Below are positions 16,932 through 23,528 of a DNA stretch of 23,528 bases, piece after piece. Every line of letters begins with the position of its first letter. Within the stretch, counting starts at the first letter, position 1. A program made the translations under genes and the position numbers. Origin of the DNA: Haplomitrium mnioides. Taxonomy: Eukaryota; Marchantiophyta; Haplomitriopsida; Calobryales. The stretch is taken from the NCBI GenBank assembly GCA_049999725.1, contig JBNGIS010018771.1:1-23528 (forward strand). The letters run 5' to 3'. The notes under the pieces were generated by a model. It did no database searches. It was not told the DNA's origin and saw only the letters and a list, made by a program, of their open reading frames with translations.

Positions 16932-19900
16932 TATGCAATCATAACTCTTCAAGCACTATGACATTATGTCCATTATGCACTAGTGCTTAAAAGCTTTTTA
17001 GCAATTTGTAGCTAAGTTTTTTTAATAATTTCTTGAACAATTTTGTACTAATAAGTGGTGAGTTTCTAGAAGTTATTTTAAATGTAAAGTCTCCTTATTT
17101 GAATTGTATTTCTTGGGTGAATTTTAATAATGATTAAAGGTTGCATTTTTATATTATGGAGGGTTTTTTTCTTGCCCTTAAGTGTTTTGAAATACAACTA
17201 TTAGCAATTTTGAATCCTTTATCTTTGTTAATTCAATTGCTTCCTTTGGCTAGAGCTTCACGAGTGAGATGGTAAGCACTCAAATGCATTTACTCAATAG
17301 CATAGAGAATTTCTTAATGCTCTTTATGTGATTAAATTGTTGTAGCAATGACTCTTTTGTAGATGACATGACCCAAACAAGAGTTTGACTTTTCTACTCT
17401 TTAGAGCTCAAAGAAGCACCATGAACATTTAGCAGCACTTCATTTGACTACTTTCTTTTGTGTTCTCTCTTAGACTAGTGCAACCAAGAGTTGAGATTCT
17501 TTGGGTTTTGTTGTTGGTTTTTTTGTAGATAGCTCTCAACTAGCCTTATCAAATAATGGTTTTAGCGAGTTGTTTGTCCATAAAAGTCTCCAAGATCGTA
17601 GGAGCAAAAGCTTAGAGGCAAGTAAAATTGGGAGTGTTTTTCTTTAATTAGTCCAGATATGCTCTTCTTGAAGTCTTTGAGAGAGTGCAAAAGTTGAGTT
17701 GGGACTTGTATCTATCTAAATAACTTTAATAAGTAAAGATGTACAATTGTTGTTTGAATATTGGTTTTTTCAAGAGTTTAGTTCCAAACTATTTCGTGCA
17801 TTAGTTTTAATAAAAAAAAATACAATTTTTATAAGTATCATACTGGAAGATTTTTCTTGTATTTCAAGAGTTTGTATAGATTAGTCAATATTTTTCTTCT
17901 TTTTTGTTGGATTTCTAGTGTAGACTTTTGGGGTTTGATTCTTTATAAATAGTTGAGGAGCATATAGAAGGTTTATGGCTCCTCTCAATTTAAGTTTTGG
18001 TTTCTTTAGAGTAGTTGGATCAGTTGGAGGGCTCTTTCATTGACTTAATAGTTAATATAGTTATATTGAAAATGTATTTCCTTGAGCTTGCATTCAAAAA
18101 ATGGTCATCTTGAAGTAGCAACAACGTAAACCTCTTAACTATAGAAACTTAGGATGCTCACTTTTATAAAAAGTGTCTTATAGGTCAAGGTGTGCGGATT
18201 TATATTCATTCTTCTCAACTTTGGTACAATAGGGGTTATGGAACTCTCATAATAGAAAACCTTATCACTACAACTTTATTTCAACAAATGGAATCGTTGG
18301 AGTAGTGTACTTGGCTCACTCTATAACAAGCCTTCAAAATTCTAATTTGTTCAAATGAGATATATAAAAAAAAACAAATAGACATTCAGATATGGACTAT
18401 ACTATGTTGTTATTGTTAGGAACGATATTTTAAAAACATCATAACACTGCATTAGCAGAACAACTTGACTCTTGTTTCTATCAATATCTTGTTTATTCTC
18501 TAATATATCACATGTACTTCAAGCCTTCAAAGAAATACCATGTGCAAGCTTTATTTTGTCTTTTTTCTCTTGACCTTAGATTGACATCAACATATGGGAA
18601 TTACAACCTATCAGTAGTCATGCAAGTTTTTTTTTGGTTAGTTATTTGATTCTTGTCCTTTCAAGTTTACACATCATAAAAGACATTTCGCTTGTATATG
18701 TGAGAGAAATTTTGCATTTTATTTTCAATGCTAATAGTCTTTGAGATGAAAGGATTATTTCACATATCAATGCATATGGGAGAAAAAAATATATCATATT
18801 ATATAGCAATGTGTCACATTGCCTAAGCTTATTAAACATTTTGAAATCATCATGCAACTTTCTTTATAACAAAAATTTTGTAGAAGTAGAGATTCAACTT
18901 GGTAGAGAGAGAATGACATTGACTACTGTGACTTTGATGGTTGGTTTGTAATTCTTAAATGGCCTACAAATTCATACAAATATCAAGTTTATGGTTTCAA
19001 AGTTGAGAATTCTATGTACTCTACCATAATTACCTCAACTGACAAGCTGATTTTGCAATAGAGATAACATGAATGAAAATATGACTCGTACAATATACAT
19101 TAGCTTCCTCAATAGTTAACTTATTTTATTTTTTCGTGGAGCCATTACAAAGAACTACTAGCAAAAAAGATGTCAAAAGAAGCATAATAGATTGATGGAG
19201 TCTTTTTTATGATGAGTTGCAATTGGCAATTAAGTATAGTTCAAGTCTCAACCTTTTATTATGAGTGAGTTATCTTATTAGATTTTTTTTAAAAATCCAA
19301 CATGTTTATATTTTCCTTGTATTTTGTTCAAACTCTCTATTTCCTTAAGTCTCAACTTCTCTACAAGCAAAACATATATATATGACAATAGTTAGAAAAC
19401 AAAGTTAGTTGAAGTTTCCCTCCAAACCAAAGCTAGTTGTTTTTTTGTCTATAGGTTTATTTTTGCATTCAATTCTCTTTCATATTTTGTTACTTTGTTT
19501 GTCTTACTTCTCATCATACTAGTATAAATTCACTGTATTTGTTTTCTACACAAATAGTTTTAAATATGTTCTTCTTTTTCTTCATTTGTTGAAGTAGCTT
19601 TGCAAGGTTGGTCTTAGAATTTAGTGAAAGTAGTACATTATCTATCAACTTATTTTCTTCGAGCTTCTTTATGATATACATAGCTAAATGTCAAACATTT
19701 TAGCTACTTTATTGAATGCTCTTCTTCTTCTTTGAGTGCATGAAAGAAGGCTTTTTTGGTACTCTCTTTATATAAATATCTCTACTCATTGATCAATGTA
19801 TATTTATTGCAAAAAGTTGAATTTCATATATATATTACATATGATTCATCAAAGTTTTGATCTGTCACTACTAGCATTGAGGGTTGTTTTTCCATGTGTT

Positions 19901-20447
19901 TGATGTGCTAAAATGTAGTCTATTTTGTGCATTTGACCTTTTGTATATAGGCAAAAGATCCATTCTTTGAGATGTTACACAATGGTGTGCTTATAGAAGC
20001 CCAAAATGCAAAGGAGACGAATGATAAAAACCCAATCTAAAAAAAAACACATACAATAAGTTTCTATTTCTATATATGTATTAATTTAACAAAAATGTTT
20101 TTTCAGCATGTACTTGTGACTATATTTTTATAAAGAGAAGTTTTTCTTTGAATTCAAAAAATATCTCATTTATAGGATTTGTTCTAGCCATTTTTCTAAA
20201 GATTGTTTCTAAACATAGTTCATTTTTTCTAAACATTGTTTTACTTGTGGATGGGCATGCATATTGACTACACAATTGGCCCAAGGATAAAAGTAAATAT
20301 CATAATCATACACTTTTTTGTTCTTGCATGTAGATGGTGGTAATCAAATAGGAACCATATCTATTATTGTAAGCATAATAACTTCAAACTTAACATTTTT
20401 TTTTAATATCACTTATGTTGTTGAAATCTATGTATATTGCAATATAG
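16932..20447. other. AT-rich intergenic DNA without a recognised gene
   Basis: Both strands are dense in stops, and the longest ORFs (for example 18857-18642 minus, 71 codons) carry no motif I know. No tRNA, rRNA, TE terminus or tandem array stands out. Old unrecognisable transposon sequence is the likeliest content, by inference. Confidence 0.5.
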
Positions 20448-20765
20448 CTTTGCCTACTTTGTATCTTGGATTTGAATCAAATGCTTTGTTGATGTTCTTT
20501 AAAAACCATTCTATGCATTGTATTCCTTTACAAAGCAAGTTGTAAAATAGCATCATCCATATCTTGGGTATTAGATCTGAATCAAATGTTTTGTAGATAT
20601 ACTCCAAGAACCATTCAATCCTTATATTCTCTTTTGAAGCTCTTAGCTTGTGTGACATGTCAATCTAAATGCAGTGTAGTATTGCCCATATCTTGGATCT
20701 TGAAATTGAGTCAAATGCTTTTCATATACTCCCCAAGAAATGTTTCATCCTTCTTCTTCATTTAT
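20448..20765. repeat. Three diverged tandem copies of an approximately 100-130 bp unit
   Basis: ATCTTGG followed by GATCTGAATCAAATG-like sequence and then CCAAGAACCATT-like sequence occurs from 20463, 20561 and 20690. Spacing is 98 and 129 bp, so units differ by indels. Short ORFs on both strands across it reflect the repeat rather than a gene. Confidence 0.7.
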
Positions 20766-21950
20766 GAGGCTCAAAATTGATGTTTTATAACAAGTGTTTG
20801 TGTGTTAATGCTTTCAATCACATATTTTAATTCACCTACTAACTTCAAAATGAAATCAAACAAATTGAATACAATGCTTGGTCAAATGGTGAGAAATAGC
20901 ATTGATATATGCACCAACTAAATCAAATTGGAAAAATATATATCTTTTACAACCTTTATTACCGCCAATTGTAGATGATTTCATTAAGACCCAAATGTAT
21001 AGATCGGTCAACATAATGTTCTTATTGTAGTACAACCAAACCACAAGAGGTATGATGTAGAAGTTGTTGAAACTTTATGCACTTTTGTTGCTCATTTTCT
21101 TGGAGCATATATTTTTGTTATTTTCATGTTTAGCAAGTTTTAGTTTTGAAGTTTGTTAAAATGCATAGGGCAACTAGTTTTCAGTATTTGAAACCTTTAT
21201 GTTATTCTAGTGAGATTGGGTTAGTTTGAGACCATACAAGAGAATGAGGCTAGCTATTTTGTTGAGTTAGTCTACTTTCTTTAGTTTTTAGTAATTTGTT
21301 CTAAAGATGATGAAATATGTAGGTCATGTCTCCAAGTCATCTTGTTTAGCAAGTGCTATGGGATTTGCCACTTGCTTGTTAGATAACTTGTTTAGTTTAA
21401 TCCTTGAACCATTTTTGCATTCAAAATAAACCTTTCCCATTTTGTATGGGTGAAGTGTATGTGGTTTCTAATGTCATTTCTAAGTTCTCTTGCATTGAAT
21501 GTTTATACATTTGTTTTTGTCATTTTGTAAAATATTGTTAGCCTTCTAGATATGGTACGAAATGTATTCTTACAACAAGAATAATCGCTACTTTGAACCA
21601 AGAATAGGCTACTCAAAACATGAATCTTTTGTTGTTAAGAAAAGCATGGTTTTTTAGCTCCAAAAATAGACAAAACGAGGTTATTTTTGAAAAACAAAAA
21701 CTATGTGAGTTTTTGAACTTTATTTTTGGCCATTTTAATTAGCATAATAGACCGAGAGTCAATTTCATTATGAAAAATCAAACAATATTCTTGGTTCTTA
21801 TGAAAATATTGGAAATCTTGAAATTGATGAAAATTATAAAAATTATGGTTAGCTTTCACAAGAAACTTGCATTTATCATTGATTACATATCAAAGCTCAA
21901 AAATTGAAATATACGTCATAAGAAACTATTTTGAAATAAGTTTCGTTGCA
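20766..21950. other. AT-rich intergenic DNA without a recognised gene
   Basis: No ORF with a recognisable motif, RNA gene or repeat structure was found. The longest frame is a 62-codon minus ORF with no family resemblance. Confidence 0.5.
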
Positions 21951-22830
21951 CAAACTCTATGTGTGCATAGATATGGTGCTCTTTGAAACTTATTTTTTGG
22001 AAAAAAAATTAGAAAACATGAGGAAAATTCCCAAGGAGACTAGAAGTAAAGGGAATGAGTTTGGAATTGTCGACACAAAAACTAACAAAACAAAACATTG
22101 CATGGATTTAAGAGCTCTATTTTTAAGTTCAAGCAAGAAAGAAGCTTTCCTTTGTAGTTGAGAATCCATGCACGCAAAAGTTAAAAGTAGGCATAAAAAA
22201 ATATTTTACCAACTAAAAATAGTTTATAATTCAAAGAAACATATACACAAATGAGTCACAGTTCAGAGTCAAAAAGGCAGTAGCTAGAGAGATTTAATTA
22301 AGAGTACAAACAAGAAATATCTCCAAGTTTTTGATTAGATTCTACCAAACAAAGGTTTCAAGTTCTATAAGAGAGTCTTTGACTAGTGTGGAAGGCTTGG
22401 ACTTCCACCTCAAAGTCTATGCGTGCATAGAAATCCAAGCTCAACATCTGAACATTCCACCCCAAAGTCCATGCGTACATAGGAATCCAAGCTCACCATT
22501 CGAACACTCCACCCCAAGGTTTATGCACGCATAAAAATCTGAGCTCAACAGATGAACACTCTGCAACAAAGACTATCAAGAACCTAGGATTTACATTCTG
22601 CAACAGAGTTTTTGCACGAACAATGTTTTGACTTGCAAATCAAAGTCTATGCACGCATAGGGTTCAGACTTCTACAACCAAGAATTCATGTGCTAAAGGC
22701 TCTATTTTTTGCAACAAACTCTAAGCACGCTAAAGATTTCGTTTTATGATTCAGAATCTAAAAGTAAAACGGGTACAAAGCTCTACATCAGAGTCAAAGC
22801 GCACCAAAGGTTTCCAATTTTACATCAAAG
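21951..22830. repeat. Dispersed repeat field built on CTATGCRYGCATAG
   Basis: CAAA(G/C)TCTATG followed by (C/T)(A/G)(C/T)GCATAG occurs at 21951-21970, 22411-22430 and 22641-22660. Variants lie at 22166, 22463 and 22515, with further decayed relatives near 22612, 22720 and 22795 (TTGCACGAAC, TAAGCACGCTAAAG, AAGCGCACC). The 14-bp core is a near-perfect palindrome. The whole stretch reads as a series of degenerate units of about 50 bp. Confidence 0.7.
22411..22566. repeat. Three tandem 52-bp units
   Basis: Units start at 22411, 22463 and 22515, each with CAAAGTCTATGCGTGCATAG-like sequence, then AATCCAAGCTCA and GAACACTCCACCC. Spacing is exactly 52 bp. The core alternates between GCGTGC, GCGTAC and GCACGC. 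Confidence 0.88.
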
Positions 22831-23164
22831 TCCTTACAAGCAAAAGATAAGTAGTCAATTTAGACATATGCTTTAGCAATATACAAACATTAAACTCTTC
22901 TAGCAAGTAGTAAAGAAGGAAAGAACATACTTACATTTTGGATAAGAGACTATTTTACAAACCAAATGAAAATATTAACTAAAGATTCAAGTTTCATTTA
23001 CAGATAATAGCATTCAACTTGGAATGATTTACACTCAAAAGCTCAAGGTAGTAGATAAATTTAACAAATTCCTTCATAACATTTTGAGGTACTTTATAAA
23101 ATATTAATCTTAAATTACAATATAATTAAAAGTACATAATATACAATAAAATTCTTAAATTACT
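22831..23164. other. AT-rich spacer without a recognised feature
   Basis: It has no ORF of note and no repeat that I could see. Confidence 0.5.
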
Positions 23165-23528
23165 TTATTCACTCGTCTCGACTTCTTCATATTCACCTTC
23201 AAAAGATTCATCAAGATTTACTTGATCTATCTTAGTGTGAATAACAATGACTGTGTCTCTTTCAAACATATCACAATTGATTACTTTTTGTCTTTTGTAC
23301 TCAAATATACTTGATTTTATTGTAGCTAGAGTGGTTTTTCTCAATTGGTTTTTTTGTGTGAGAAAAAAATCAAAAGATAGAATCATGATTTGTGTCACAT
23401 CAAGTACATCAATGTATAACTTGGATTTGCATTTCTCTTTTGTTGCTGCTATTTTTTCTTAGGAAGTATTGTCCAAAAAATACATCCTCATCTTTACAAG
23501 CAAACCATTGAACACGTACTTGTTTCAG
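23165..23528 (-). other. Unidentified broken coding-like fragment at the window edge
   Basis: A 77-codon minus frame (23398-23165) ends in an acidic tail (FEGEYEEVETSE) with a stop at 23167-23165. Upstream, in another frame, 23528 to about 23417 reads open as VRVQWFACKDEDVFFGQYFL and then RKNSSNKREMQIQVIH before stops. The two could be one damaged or intron-split reading. No family is recognised, and it may be a transposon-derived C-terminus. Confidence 0.3.

Noticed and set aside
1-23528. CRISPR arrays, bacterial operons, terminators and phage features
   Set aside because: Spliceosomal introns, plant-type retrotransposons and a RING-CH ligase show plant nuclear DNA; the tandem repeats lack unique spacers.

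Overview
The window is nuclear DNA of a land plant. The only clearly intact gene has plant RING-CH architecture and is split by five spliceosomal introns. The rest is AT-rich intergenic DNA full of decayed LTR retrotransposons. A large-genome lineage such as a gymnosperm or fern would fit, but nothing here fixes the clade.

Layout. Positions 1 to about 6620 hold a dead Ty3/gypsy retrotransposon on the minus strand: a gag zinc knuckle, a degenerate protease region, reverse transcriptase, RNase H and integrase, with the 3' end lying off the window. A possible primer-binding site and LTR edge lie at 7195-7217. Its integrase is interrupted by a second insertion at 579-4026 that begins TG, ends CA and is flanked by a perfect 5-bp target duplication (CTATA). 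Two tandem repeats follow (8224-8323 and 8372-9110).

The minus-strand gene runs from the ATG at 13915 to the stop at 9291 and has six exons. Spliced by eye, they give 810 nt and a 269-residue membrane-anchored RING-CH (MARCH-like) ubiquitin ligase with all eight zinc ligands and two membrane segments. Intron 1 uses a GC-AG pair. Introns 3, 4 and 5 carry four copies of a 100-310 bp repeat, and a fifth copy lies inside the nested element at about 870-1080. On the minus strand these copies look like a duplicated 3'-terminal exon plus UTR. One copy lies in frame behind exon 4, so retention of intron 4 would give a different C-terminus with an extra hydrophobic segment.

Upstream of the gene are a 63-bp minisatellite (14339-14934) and a compact LTR element (15268-16926). 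That element has two diverged LTRs, a primer-binding site, an ATATA target duplication and only a gag remnant inside, so it is a TR-GAG type non-autonomous element. From 16932 to the end I see no recognisable gene. There is AT-rich DNA, a diverged three-copy repeat at 20448-20765, and a repeat field at 21951-22830 built around the near-palindrome CTATGCRYGCATAG.

Functionally, the window is one housekeeping-type membrane E3 ligase gene in a retrotransposon landscape. I found no multi-gene system.
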